From Verrucomicrobiales bacterium (GTDB lineage Bacteria > Verrucomicrobiota > Verrucomicrobiia > Verrucomicrobiales > DEV007): a stretch of DNA of 64,000 nt. Shown piece by piece: positions 52,187-60,840 of this stretch (within the stretch, counting starts at the first letter, position 1; every line of letters begins with the position of its first letter). The translations under genes were made by a program, and so were the position numbers. The notes beneath the pieces are model-generated. The model was given only the letters and a program-made list of their open reading frames with translations. It did no database searches and was not told where the DNA came from. Location: assembly GCA_016795385.1 (NCBI GenBank), contig JAEUHI010000086.1:151978-215977 (forward strand), in the 5' to 3' direction.

Positions 52187-52891
52187 ATGCAAGCGAAGAA
52201 GAACGGATCACGCCTCGTCCTCATCACCGGCGTCTCGCGCGGACTCGGGGCCGCCCTCGCGCGCGGCTTCGCCGGCCGTGGCGATCGCATCGCCGGATGC
52301 GCCCGCCCCTCCGACACGCTCGATGTCATCGCGGAAGAGCTCGGCGAAGATCATCTCATCGCTCCGGTCGATGTCGCCGATGCGGAGGCTGTCGCCACCT
52401 TCACCAAGGACGTTCTCACTCGTTATGGCGCCCCGGATCTCCTCATCAATGGGGCCGCCATCATCAACGCCCCCGCGCCGGTCTGGGAGATCCCGGCCTC
52501 CGACGTATCAGCGCTGTTCGACATCAATCTGAAAGGCACGATCCATTTCATTCGCCACTTCACGCCCGCCATGATCGCCCGCGGCAGCGGGGTCATCGTC
52601 AATTTCTCCAGTGGATGGGGACGCTCCACTTCGCCCGAGGTCGCGCCTTACTGTGCGAGCAAGTGGGCGATCGAGGGGCTGACCCAGGCACTCGCCCAGG
52701 AACTCCCGCGCGGACTCGCCGCCGTCGCCTTCAATCCCGGCATCATCGATACCGAGATGCTGCGCGCCTGCTTCGGGGACTCGGCTGCGCACTATCCCGA
52801 TGCGGAAGAATGGGCCAAGTCCGCCGTGCCCTATCTCGCCGCGCTGGGACCCCGCGACAACGGCAAGGCCCTCACTTGTCCGGGGCACTGA
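52187..52891 (+). CDS. SDR family oxidoreductase
   Basis: Classical short-chain dehydrogenase of 234 residues using NAD(P). The cofactor site is LITGVSRGLGAALARGFA (TGxxxGxG variant). LINGAAIINAP is the NxAG-like strand, and NFSSGWGRSTSPEVAPYCASK contains the catalytic Ser and YxxxK (YCASK). IIDTEMLRACF matches the substrate-loop pattern. The reaction is unknown. The ATG lies immediately after the T-run of the parC terminator, which means the mRNA must begin within a very short leader or the start lies later in the gene; M1 gives the best fit to family start. Confidence 0.88.
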   Translation: MQAKKNGSRLVLITGVSRGLGAALARGFAGRGDRIAGCARPSDTLDVIAEELGEDHLIAPVDVADAEAVATFTKDVLTRYGAPDLLINGAAIINAPAPVWEIPASDVSALFDINLKGTIHFIRHFTPAMIARGSGVIVNFSSGWGRSTSPEVAPYCASKWAIEGLTQALAQELPRGLAAVAFNPGIIDTEMLRACFGDSAAHYPDAEEWAKSAVPYLAALGPRDNGKALTCPGH

Positions 52892-52931
52892 GGGTGGTTC
52901 CGACTTTGGTCGAACTCCTCCCGTCACCCTC
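52890..52931. repeat. Interrupted hairpin between convergent SDR and methyltransferase genes
   Basis: GAGGGTG pairs with CACCCTC, and inside it GTTCCGAC with GTCGAAC around TTTG with one bulged base. The structure spans the convergent gap between the two stop codons, so it may help end transcripts from both sides, although no T-run follows. Confidence 0.3.
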
Positions 52932-53646
52932 CTGCGGCGGAAGTCGCAGCCGCATTGGGCAACGGTGTCTTCCGATACGCTTCACGCAGGCCCTTGCCCC
53001 AGAAGATCACCGCACAGCCGCAGACCTCGACGTTGAAGGTGCGGAAGCGTGCCGAAAGCGCTTCCATCAATCCGCCGAGGGAGTCCTGGGTATTCGAAAA
53101 GATGCCCTTCCGATTGTAGAGCGCCATCGCCATCCGGGCAAAAAGCGGACGCTGGATGTCGAGGCCGAGGAGGGTCGATCCGAAAATCACGCCATCGTCC
53201 TCGAGATGCGGCGCGAGGTGATCGAAGACCGCCGCCGCCTTCTGATCGAGCCGCCCGGGGAGACAGTGCAGCACATAGTTCACCGCGATCGAATCAAAAC
53301 GCGCCCCGCGGATCAGGAGAGGTTCGAGCACGTTTTCCTGATGCAATTCGGGACGGAAAGCCACGAGCCGTTTCGCCGCTTTCTCGAGACAATTGCGGTT
53401 GATGTCGAGCAGCGCCAGACGCGGCTGCGCGGAGGGCATCGTCTTCGCCGGAAAAAAACCCGTGCCCGCGCCCACTTCCAGGTGGTTCGCGGTGATATGC
53501 GCGCGGTAGAGATCGAGCAATTTCTCCGTCGGACAATGCCAGAGCCACGCATTGGAAAAGCCCAGCACCCACCAATCATAAACGGCGAGATTGCGTTTGG
53601 TGTAGATCGCGTGGGCGCGCTCCACATCGGATAGTTCGGCCTTCAT
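52924..53646 (-). CDS. Class I SAM-dependent methyltransferase
   Basis: Methyltransferase of 240 residues. The SAM-binding motif I is NHLEVGAGTGFFPAKTM, motif II LALLDINRNCLEKAA and motif IV FDSIAVNYVLHCLPG. The N-terminal AHAIYTKRNLAVYDWWVLG and C-terminal SARFRTFNVEVCGCAVIFWGK resemble small-molecule or Coq5-like/lipid methyltransferases; the substrate is not evident. Cytoplasmic. Runs convergently toward the SDR gene. Confidence 0.85.
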   Translation of the reverse strand: MKAELSDVERAHAIYTKRNLAVYDWWVLGFSNAWLWHCPTEKLLDLYRAHITANHLEVGAGTGFFPAKTMPSAQPRLALLDINRNCLEKAAKRLVAFRPELHQENVLEPLLIRGARFDSIAVNYVLHCLPGRLDQKAAAVFDHLAPHLEDDGVIFGSTLLGLDIQRPLFARMAMALYNRKGIFSNTQDSLGGLMEALSARFRTFNVEVCGCAVIFWGKGLREAYRKTPLPNAAATSAAGG

Positions 53647-53715
53647 GGATTTTCACCAATCAATAGGGTATAGTGGGAGAGTCAACCCTGTTCCTTTGCC
53701 GGAACGGGCCACCCC

Positions 53716-54096
53716 ATGGAAACTCTCGCCGAACGGATGGAAGCTCTCGGGATCCTCGAAGAGGATCTGGAGGAGCGTTTTGTGCTCGGATCGGGCAGCG
53801 GCGGGCAGAAAATCAACAAGACCTCTTCCTGCGTCTACCTCAAGCACCTCCCGAGCGGCCGCGAGGTGAACTGTCAGGAGACCCGCTCGCGCGAAAAGAA
53901 CCGCGAGATCGCCCGCGTGCGACTCTGTGAATTCTTCGAAACCGCCGCCGCCGAGGCCAAGCTCGCCGCCGCCCGGGAGCGGGCGCGCCGTCGCTACCAG
54001 AAACGCAAACCGTCGAAAGCGGCGAAAGCTCGCCTCCGCGTCGCCAAACAACACCGCTCCGAACGGAAGTCCTCGCGCCGGAAGGTGGGCGACTGA
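53716..54096 (+). CDS. Peptide chain release factor-like protein (RF-1 domain, GGQ)
   Basis: Small protein of 126 residues built around the peptidyl-tRNA hydrolysing RF-1 domain. GSGSGGQKINKTSSCVYLKH carries the catalytic Gly29-Gly30-Gln31. There is no stop codon-recognition domain, and the C-terminus is a basic tail (ERARRRYQKRKPSKAAKARL), as in ArfB/YaeJ and RF-H relatives, where the tail binds the mRNA channel of stalled ribosomes. A role in rescue of stalled ribosomes or in peptidyl-tRNA hydrolysis is inferred. Divergent from the methyltransferase gene, 69 bp between starts. Confidence 0.85.
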   Translation: METLAERMEALGILEEDLEERFVLGSGSGGQKINKTSSCVYLKHLPSGREVNCQETRSREKNREIARVRLCEFFETAAAEAKLAAARERARRRYQKRKPSKAAKARLRVAKQHRSERKSSRRKVGD

Positions 54097-54113
54097 GTCC
54101 GGTGCCATTCACC

Positions 54114-54151
54114 ACAAAAAAAGAGGGTCAAGCCGATCGCTTGACCCTCTT
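54114..54151 (-). terminator. Rho-independent terminator of the FKBP gene
   Basis: AAGAGGGTCAAGC and GCTTGACCCTCTT form a perfect 13-bp stem with a 5-nt loop. On the minus strand it is followed by seven T residues, then GTGG, so it terminates the FKBP transcript that ends at 54178. The plus-strand release-factor-like gene also ends just before it and could use the same stem. Confidence 0.85.
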
Positions 54152-54177
54152 CGGGAAAGACGAGATGCCATACGGTC

Positions 54178-54888
54178 TCACTGACCGAGGATGTCGAGCA
54201 GCTCGACTTCGAAAACGAGGGCGCTGTAGGGCTTGATATCGGCACCGGCACCCCGGTCGCCGTAGGCGAGATCGTAGGGGATGAAGAAGCGGTATTTGGA
54301 GCCCTTCGACATGAGCTGCACGCCCTCGGTCCATCCGGGAATGACGCGATTCAGCGGAAACTCGGCCGGCTCGCCGCGCTCGACGCTGCTGTCGAAGACC
54401 TTGCCGTCGATGAGGGTGCCGTGGTAGTGGACCTTCACCTCGTCGGTCGCTTTCGGTTTGGCGCCGTCGCCCTCCTTGATGACCTCGTATTGGAGGCCGC
54501 TCGCGGTGGTCTTCACGCCTTCTTTCTTCGCGTTCTCGGCGAGGAAGGCATTGCCTTTGTCGAGATTCTCCTTGTCCGGGCCCGTGACATTCTTGGCATC
54601 GAGCATCTTTTGGTTTTCCGAGAAAGCCGCCGAGACCTCGTCTTCATTCAGGAGGGGCTCCTTCTTCTCCAAGACCGATTGGAAGGCGGCCATGAACTGC
54701 GCCTGATCGATCTCGATCCCGCGATCGGAAAGCTGGCGGGCGATCATGAGTCCGTAGGAGTAGCTGATGCGTTCGGAAAGGGACTCGGGCTTTTTCGCCT
54801 CTTGGGCGCGGGTGGTGTCGGCAATCATGAGCAAAGAAGACAGCGCGACAAAAAGACACGCGATCCGTGGGGTCGAAGGGGTTTTCAT
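54178..54888 (-). CDS. FKBP-type peptidyl-prolyl cis-trans isomerase, exported
   Basis: Proline isomerase of 236 residues with a signal peptide (IACLFVALSSLLMIADTTRA) and probably periplasmic. An FKBP_N dimerisation region (about 35-120, SERISYSYGLMIARQLSDRG) precedes the FKBP domain (about 130-235): VKVHYHGTLIDGKVFDSS, PLNRVIPGWTEGVQLMSKG, RFFIPYDLAYGDRGAG and ALVFEVELLDI. It resembles FkpA/Mip/FklB. Likely a chaperone for secreted proteins. It has its own strong terminator. Confidence 0.93.
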   Translation of the reverse strand: MKTPSTPRIACLFVALSSLLMIADTTRAQEAKKPESLSERISYSYGLMIARQLSDRGIEIDQAQFMAAFQSVLEKKEPLLNEDEVSAAFSENQKMLDAKNVTGPDKENLDKGNAFLAENAKKEGVKTTASGLQYEVIKEGDGAKPKATDEVKVHYHGTLIDGKVFDSSVERGEPAEFPLNRVIPGWTEGVQLMSKGSKYRFFIPYDLAYGDRGAGADIKPYSALVFEVELLDILGQ

Positions 54889-55085
54889 GTTCGTGGAAAG
54901 ACGGTGGAAACGCCGGGGATCCCCGGCCGCGGCAAGGTAAACCCATCCGTGGTGGGGTCAAGGTGGGGAAACGGGGGCCGGCCCAGGCGGGTCGCCGTCG
55001 CCTTTACCCGACCTTGCACGGGACGGCATTTTCCCTTACCAATCCCCTCCCCGGCGCTACCGCCGCTTCCTCCCCCTTCTCCCCG

Positions 55086-56978
55086 ATGGCCCAGGACCCC
55101 ACCGCCCCCGCGCGCGCGCTCGAACTCGCGACCGCTTCCACCGACGATCTCGTCGAGGACCGCCGTGCCGTCTTCCGCCGCCTCCTCGGCTACGTGAAAC
55201 CTCTCAAGATCCGCCTCATCTGGGGGATCTTTTTCGGGATCCTCGCGGGCGTCTTCAACGGCTTTCTCCTCCTGGTGTTGAAGTCGGTCTTTGTCATCGT
55301 GTTGCCGGCCTCGCAGGGTGAGGACATCCAGAAGGTCTACCGCCCCTTTGAAGACCTGCATCTGCCCGCCCTCGCGAAGATCGAGTTCACCGCACCGACT
55401 CTGCCTCCGGACAAGGAATGGGTCTTTGTGCTGATCGTCTGCCTCAGTATCCCGGTCTTGCTGCTGATCCGCGGCGCGTTTTACTTCCTGCATCAGTATT
55501 GCATGCTCTGGATCAACCTGAAGGTGCTCTACCGGCTGCGCGACGAGGTCTTCACGGGTCTGATGGGCCAATCGCTCGCCTTTTACAACACGGTGAAGCA
55601 GGGCGAACTGATCCAGACGGTGGCGAACCAGACGCGCACCACCGCGGACGCGGGCAGCCAGCTCCTCAGCGCCCTGATCCAGCATCCCGTGGCCATCCTC
55701 TCGATCATCTTCATGGTGACGATGATGGATCCGCTCTACACCTTCGGCGCTCTCTTCGTCTTCCCGCTCTGCATCGTGCCAGTGGCCCTCATCAGCCGGA
55801 AGGTGCGCAAGGCCGGAGGCAAGGAGGAGCAGGAATCCGAGGGACTCATGGTGACGCTGCACGAAAGCTTTTCGGGGATCCGCCTCGTCAAGGCCCACGG
55901 ACGCGAGGAGTATCAGCGCGAGCGCTTCAATGAAGGCAGCCGCCAGATCAACAAATTCATCATGCGCTGGAAGAAGGCGATGGAGATGTCGAGCCCCATG
56001 GTCGAGATCGTCGGTGCCCTCGGCATCGCCATCGGCATGGTCTACGCTTGGTACACGCAGATCAAACCCGAGACCTTCCTGACGATCAACCTGGGCCTGA
56101 TGAGCATCTACCCCCACGCGAAGATGCTCAGCCGCATGCAGGTGCAGTTGCAGAAATGCTACGTCGCGGCGGCGAAGGTTTTCGGCTACATCGACGCCGT
56201 GCCCGATGTCCGTGATCGCGAAGGGGCGATCGTGCTGACGGATTGCCGCGGCGAGATCGAGCTGAGGGAGGTCGTCTTTTCCTACACGGGCGAGACGTCC
56301 GCGCTCGATGGGGTTTCACTCCACTTCGAGCCTGGAAAGAAGTATGCCCTCGTCGGTCAGAGCGGCTCGGGCAAGTCGACGGTGCTCTCGCTCATCCTGC
56401 GATTCTACGAGGTGGAGCGGGGTGCCGTGCTCGTCGATGGCAAAGACATCCGCGATTACACGCAGACCTCGTTGCGCGACAACATCGGCCTTGTCAGCCA
56501 GGACACCTTCCTCTTCCACGACACCATCCGGAACAATCTCCGCTACGGCGATCTCGCCGCGACTGACGAGGAGATCGAGCAAGCCGCGAGGCTCGCCCAC
56601 GCGCACGACTTCATCCTCGCCCAACCCCGGGGTTACGACACCATCCTCGGTGACAAGGGCTGCACCCTTTCGGGAGGCCAACAGCAGCGCCTTTCCATCG
56701 CCCGGGCGATCCTCCGCGATGCTCCCATTCTCTTCCTCGATGAAGCGACTTCGGCTCTCGACTCCGAATCGGAAAAGGCCATCCAGGATGCCCTCGCCGA
56801 GCTGTCGCGCGGCAAGACGGTGATCGCGATCGCGCATCGCCTTTCCACCGTGCTCGACTCGGACGAAATCGTCGTTCTCAGTGCCGGCCGCGTTCTCGAC
56901 AAGGCGCCGCACGAGGTGCTGTTGGAGCGGTGCGAGGAATATCGGCGGATTTATCAGCTCCAGTTTTCGGAGGCCTGA
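55086..56978 (+). CDS. ABC exporter, fused permease/ATP-binding (MsbA-like)
   Basis: Half-transporter of 630 residues. The membrane domain (about 35-370, six hydrophobic segments) begins LLGYVKPLKIRLIWGIFFGI and has the long coupling helix HESFSGIRLVKAHGREEYQR. The ATPase has Walker A LVGQSGSGKSTVLSL, Q-loop SQDTFLFHDTI, signature LSGGQQQRLSIA and Walker B ILFLDEATSALDSE. It most resembles lipid A exporter MsbA and related lipid or peptide exporters, which act as homodimers. A large extracytoplasmic insert near 75-115 (EDIQKVYRPFEDLHL) is longer than in MsbA. ATG 55086 is chosen over the more upstream frame. Confidence 0.9.
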   Translation: MAQDPTAPARALELATASTDDLVEDRRAVFRRLLGYVKPLKIRLIWGIFFGILAGVFNGFLLLVLKSVFVIVLPASQGEDIQKVYRPFEDLHLPALAKIEFTAPTLPPDKEWVFVLIVCLSIPVLLLIRGAFYFLHQYCMLWINLKVLYRLRDEVFTGLMGQSLAFYNTVKQGELIQTVANQTRTTADAGSQLLSALIQHPVAILSIIFMVTMMDPLYTFGALFVFPLCIVPVALISRKVRKAGGKEEQESEGLMVTLHESFSGIRLVKAHGREEYQRERFNEGSRQINKFIMRWKKAMEMSSPMVEIVGALGIAIGMVYAWYTQIKPETFLTINLGLMSIYPHAKMLSRMQVQLQKCYVAAAKVFGYIDAVPDVRDREGAIVLTDCRGEIELREVVFSYTGETSALDGVSLHFEPGKKYALVGQSGSGKSTVLSLILRFYEVERGAVLVDGKDIRDYTQTSLRDNIGLVSQDTFLFHDTIRNNLRYGDLAATDEEIEQAARLAHAHDFILAQPRGYDTILGDKGCTLSGGQQQRLSIARAILRDAPILFLDEATSALDSESEKAIQDALAELSRGKTVIAIAHRLSTVLDSDEIVVLSAGRVLDKAPHEVLLERCEEYRRIYQLQFSEA

Positions 56979-57073
56979 ATACATCCGGCCGGGCGGGCAT
57001 TTTTTCTGTATTTCTCCCTCGCAATCGGGGTGCAAGGCGGCTTTGATGAGGAATCCAACCGCCCTTCAGTTCC

Positions 57074-58351
57074 GTGAGCCAGATTGCCGTTCCCCCGAAT
57101 CCCTCCCCTTTCCGTCGCGTCGTCGTCACCGGCATGGGGGCGATCACTCCCGTCGGTCATGACGTGGAGACCTCGTGGCGGGCAGTGGTGGAAGGGCGGT
57201 CCGGGATCGGGCCGGTCACGCTTGTGCCGGTGGACCACCTGCCGGTGCGCATCGCAGGCGAAGTGAAGGGTTTCGACCCGACGACGGTGATGGAGGCGAA
57301 GGAGGCCCGCCGCGCCGACCGCTTTTCCCAGTTCGCCGTCGCCGCAGCCCGCGAAGCGGTGCGCCACTCCGGCCTCGTCATCGACGAGTCGAACGCGAAT
57401 GACATCGGCGTCATCATCGGCTCGGGTGCGGGAGGCATCCAGACCTACACGGACAACCAGCACGTGATGGACCAGCGCGGCGCAGGCCGCCTCAATCCGC
57501 TGATGATCCCGATGATCACCGCTGATTCCGCTTCGGTGCAAGTCAGCATCCAGACTGGTGCCCACGGTGTCACCTTCGGCGTGGCCGCGGCCTGCTCGAC
57601 GGGGAACGATGCCATCGCGCAGGCCTTTTACACGATCCAGCGGGGCGATGCGAAGGCGATGCTCACCGGAGGTGCCGAGGCCGCGGTGACACATCTCGGG
57701 CTCACGGGTTTCAGCCAACTGCGCGCCCTCTCCCGCCGCAACGATGACCCGACGCGTGCTTCGCGCCCCTTCGACAAGGATCGCGATGGGTTCGTCCTCA
57801 GCGAAGGATCGGGTGTGCTCGTGCTGGAGGATCTCGAGTCCGCCCTCGCCCGCGGGGCCACTCCGCTCGCCGAGATCCTCGCCTGTGCCGCGACCTCCGA
57901 CGCCGTCCATCTCACCGATCCCGATCGCGAGGCGGTGCAGGCCTCGCGCGCCATCAGCCTCGCCCTGGCGAAGGCGGGAGTCTCGCCCGGCGAGCTGTCC
58001 TATATCAACGCCCATGCCACCGCGACGAGCATCGGGGATGTCTCCGAGGTGCGTGCCCTGAAACGCTCGCTCGGCGATGCCGCCTACCGTGTGCCGGTCT
58101 CCTCGACGAAATCGGTCACCGGCCACCTTCTCGGTGCCGCAGGGGCGGTCGAGGCGATCTGGTGCATCAAGGCGATGGAGCAAAGCCTCCTGCCTCCGAC
58201 GATCAACCTCGATACGCCCGACCCCGAGTGCGACCTCGATTTTGTCCCCCATACCGCTCGATCCGCACCGGTCGATATCGCCCTCTCGGCCGCCTTCGCC
58301 TTCGGCGGACACAATTCCATGCTTCTGATGCGGCGCTGGACCGGGGCCTGA
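57074..58351 (+). CDS. fabF: 3-oxoacyl-[acyl-carrier-protein] synthase II
   Basis: Condensing enzyme of fatty acid elongation, adding malonyl-ACP to acyl-ACP; 425 residues. RVVVTGMGAITPVGHDVETS is the family's opening. The catalytic Cys174 is in VAAACSTGNDA, and the two His are in INAHATATS and SVTGHLLGAAGAVEA. KDRDGFVLSEGSG and AFAFGGHNSMLLMRRW also fit FabF. The start is GTG at 57074, a few codons longer than some FabF proteins. The gene stands apart from other fab genes. A polyketide-type KS is less likely. Confidence 0.93.
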   Translation: MSQIAVPPNPSPFRRVVVTGMGAITPVGHDVETSWRAVVEGRSGIGPVTLVPVDHLPVRIAGEVKGFDPTTVMEAKEARRADRFSQFAVAAAREAVRHSGLVIDESNANDIGVIIGSGAGGIQTYTDNQHVMDQRGAGRLNPLMIPMITADSASVQVSIQTGAHGVTFGVAAACSTGNDAIAQAFYTIQRGDAKAMLTGGAEAAVTHLGLTGFSQLRALSRRNDDPTRASRPFDKDRDGFVLSEGSGVLVLEDLESALARGATPLAEILACAATSDAVHLTDPDREAVQASRAISLALAKAGVSPGELSYINAHATATSIGDVSEVRALKRSLGDAAYRVPVSSTKSVTGHLLGAAGAVEAIWCIKAMEQSLLPPTINLDTPDPECDLDFVPHTARSAPVDIALSAAFAFGGHNSMLLMRRWTGA

Positions 58352-58423
58352 ATGATGCCCCCTTACCGGCCGAGGACTCGGCTGTCACGAATCTTTTCCA
58401 CCGGTAAAAAGGCGAGATTCGAA

Positions 58424-58441
58424 TGTGACAATTCCGTCACA
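58424..58441. promoter_or_regulatory. Palindrome TGTGAC-N6-GTCACA upstream of the Na/Pi cotransporter
   Basis: A perfect 6-bp inverted repeat with six bases between arms, 34 bp before the ATG of the cotransporter. The arms resemble Crp/Fnr-family half-sites, but TGTGA and TCACA are separated by eight bases, not the six of the E. coli CRP site. It may be an operator for a local regulator or a phosphate-linked protein; no assignment is possible. Confidence 0.4.
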
Positions 58442-58475
58442 TCGTCCATAAATTCAGGGTTCCATCCCCCGCGAT

Positions 58476-60224
58476 ATGGACACCCTCGTCTTCATTCTCA
58501 AAATTCTGGGCTCTCTCGGCGTCTTCCTCTATGGCATGAAAGTCATGAGCGAGGGCCTCCAGCGCACTGCCGGGGATGGCATGCGCAGGGTCATGGCGAC
58601 GATGACTCACAATCGCTTCACGGCCATCTTCACGGGGCTCTTGGTCACCAGCGTGATCCAATCCTCCTCGGCCACGACCGTGATGGTCGTCAGTTTCGTC
58701 AATGCGGGTCTCCTCACCCTGATCGAGTCCATCGGGGTGATCATGGGGGCGAACCTCGGCACCACCATGACAGCGTGGATCATCGCCATGGTGGGGAAAT
58801 TCTCCCTCGCGGATGTGGCCATCCCCATCATCGGGATCGGCCTCCCGCTCTTTTTCATCGGGAAGAACCGTGGCAAGCACCTCGGCGAAGTCCTCATCGG
58901 ATTCGGCCTGCTTTTTTTCGGGCTGGACCTTTTGAAAGAATCCGTCCCGGATGTGAAAAGCATGCTCACCAGCACCGATGCGGCGGTGCAGGCACAGGCC
59001 CAGCAGATGCAGCAATTTGTTTCCACGGTAAGTGGTCATGGATTTTTCTCCATCATTCTGTTCCTCATTCTCGGTATCCTCCTCACCCTCGTCGTGCAGT
59101 CGTCATCCGCGGCCATGGCAATCACCGTCACCCTCGCGATCCAAGGGTGGATCGGCTTTCATGAGTCGGCCGCCATCGTCCTCGGGGAAAACATCGGTAC
59201 GACGGTGACCGCGTGGCTGGCCTCGATCGGCACCGCGGCGAATGCCAAACGCGCCGCCCGCGCCCACTTCCTCTTCAACGTGATCGGCGTCTGCTGGATG
59301 ATGCTCGTCTTTTACCCGTTCTCGGATTTTGTCGTCTGGCTGTCCGATCGGCTTCCGGAAAGCTTCCGCAGCACGAATCAAAAAGCGGAGATCGGATTCC
59401 AGCTCGCGATTTTCCACTCCCTCTTCAACTTCACGAACATCCTCCTCCTCTGCGGTTTCACCAAACAGATCGCGGCGCTGGTGACTCGGCTGGTGAAAGA
59501 CACCTCCGCGACCAAACCTTCCGCCCATCGCCTGCGCTTCATCTCCGGAGGCATGGTCGATATCGGCGAATTGAATCTCCCCGAGGCTGAAAACGCCACC
59601 CGCGATCTGGCCAAGATCACGCGTGACATGTTCCTCGGCTACGTCGAGGTCTTCAAAAATCCCGCCGCGGATCTCAGCGACGAAGTGAAGCGTCTCAAAG
59701 CCCTCGAAGACGAGGCCGACGTCCTCACCCACGACATCACGGAATACCTCGTGCGCACCACCGCCGCGGAATTGAGCGAAGAGAACGCGCGCTCCGTCAG
59801 CCGCATGCTGCGCATCGTCTCCGAACTCGAGGAAATCTCCGACGCCATCTACCGTCTCATCCAGATCACGCAGAGGAAGTATGAAAAAGGCCGCGTCTTC
59901 GGCGACGAGGCGACCGAGGGCATCCTCGCCTTTTCCGCGAAGATTCTCGAAGTCATCGACCTCTACTCCGAAGTCCTCGTGAAGGGGGCTTCCGAGCCCG
60001 CCCTTCGCAAGGCCGAGGAGATCGAAAGGGCCACCGACCGTCTGCGCAAGCACGACAACAAGCGCGCCATGAAGCGAATGTCGGAAAATCCCGCCGAGGA
60101 TGCGGTGAAGACCGAAATGCTCACCATCGACATGAACAACCAATTCGAGGTGATCGCCAATCACGGGCTCAACGTCGTGCAGAGCGCCTACTACCTGCTG
60201 CATCACGACGAGATTCCCGCTTGA
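58476..60224 (+). CDS. Na/Pi cotransporter family protein with PhoU-like C-terminal domain
   Basis: Inner-membrane sodium-phosphate symporter-like protein of 582 residues. Two repeated membrane units begin KILGSLGVFLYGMKVMSEGL and hold the signature QSSSATTVMVVSFVNAG (about 63-79) and, in the second unit, VVQSSSAAMAITVTLA (about 207-222). GANLGTTMTAWIIAM and GENIGTTVTAWLASIG are the paired GxxxGTT motifs. A helical PhoU-like domain (about 370-560) starts NATRDLAKITRDMFLGYVEV. NptA/YjbB-like. A regulatory phosphate-sensing role is also conceivable. Confidence 0.93.
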   Translation: MDTLVFILKILGSLGVFLYGMKVMSEGLQRTAGDGMRRVMATMTHNRFTAIFTGLLVTSVIQSSSATTVMVVSFVNAGLLTLIESIGVIMGANLGTTMTAWIIAMVGKFSLADVAIPIIGIGLPLFFIGKNRGKHLGEVLIGFGLLFFGLDLLKESVPDVKSMLTSTDAAVQAQAQQMQQFVSTVSGHGFFSIILFLILGILLTLVVQSSSAAMAITVTLAIQGWIGFHESAAIVLGENIGTTVTAWLASIGTAANAKRAARAHFLFNVIGVCWMMLVFYPFSDFVVWLSDRLPESFRSTNQKAEIGFQLAIFHSLFNFTNILLLCGFTKQIAALVTRLVKDTSATKPSAHRLRFISGGMVDIGELNLPEAENATRDLAKITRDMFLGYVEVFKNPAADLSDEVKRLKALEDEADVLTHDITEYLVRTTAAELSEENARSVSRMLRIVSELEEISDAIYRLIQITQRKYEKGRVFGDEATEGILAFSAKILEVIDLYSEVLVKGASEPALRKAEEIERATDRLRKHDNKRAMKRMSENPAEDAVKTEMLTIDMNNQFEVIANHGLNVVQSAYYLLHHDEIPA

Positions 60225-60257
60225 TCCTGCTTCACCGCGTCCGCTATCGTGGCGTCG

Positions 60258-60803
60258 ATGTCCACCGGTGCCAGCGCCTCATTGGCCGAAAACTCTGTCT
60301 TCCTCACTCCGGTCGCGCCCGAAGATCTCGACGCGGTATCGGCGATGGCTGCCCGCATCTGGCCCGCCGCCTACGGCGCGATCCTTTCCCCGGAACAGAT
60401 CGAATACATGCTCCGCTGGATGTACGACGCGGAGACCCTGCGGTCCAATCTCGCGGCTGGAGTCCTGACGTGGTGGATCGTCTGCAAGGAAGAGCGGATC
60501 GGTTTCCTCGCTGCGGGACCTCGTGAAGAGGCTGGTCTTTGTCCGCTCCACAAGTTTTACCTTCTCCCCGAAGCGCAGGGCCGGGGCCTGGGCAGCGCCG
60601 CCCTCGCGGCCTTGGTCACCCGCCTTCATTCGGACGGTGTGCGCATCCTCGAACTCCGGGTCAACCGCCACAACCACGCCGCCATCGGCTTTTACCGACG
60701 AAACGGCTTTACCGTTCACGCCGAGGACTGCCGTGACATCGGCGGCGGCTTTGCGATGGACGATTACGTGATGCGGCTCGACCTCGCCTCGGGCACATTT
60801 TGA
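60258..60803 (+). CDS. GNAT family N-acetyltransferase
   Basis: Acetyltransferase of 181 residues using acetyl-CoA. The pyrophosphate-binding motif A is LHKFYLLPEAQGRGLGSAALAAL, here read as the LPEAQGRGLGSAAL segment, and motif B is LRVNRHNHAAIGFYRRNGF. Substrate unknown; could be a ribosomal protein, antibiotic or small amine. ATG 60258 is preferred to an in-frame GTG 9 bp earlier. It begins 33 bp after the Na/Pi gene and ends 37 bp before the second cyclase, so the genes might be co-transcribed. Confidence 0.88.
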   Translation: MSTGASASLAENSVFLTPVAPEDLDAVSAMAARIWPAAYGAILSPEQIEYMLRWMYDAETLRSNLAAGVLTWWIVCKEERIGFLAAGPREEAGLCPLHKFYLLPEAQGRGLGSAALAALVTRLHSDGVRILELRVNRHNHAAIGFYRRNGFTVHAEDCRDIGGGFAMDDYVMRLDLASGTF

Positions 60804-60840
60804 TTCGCCACACTCGCCCACCCGCGCGACACTGCCTCAC

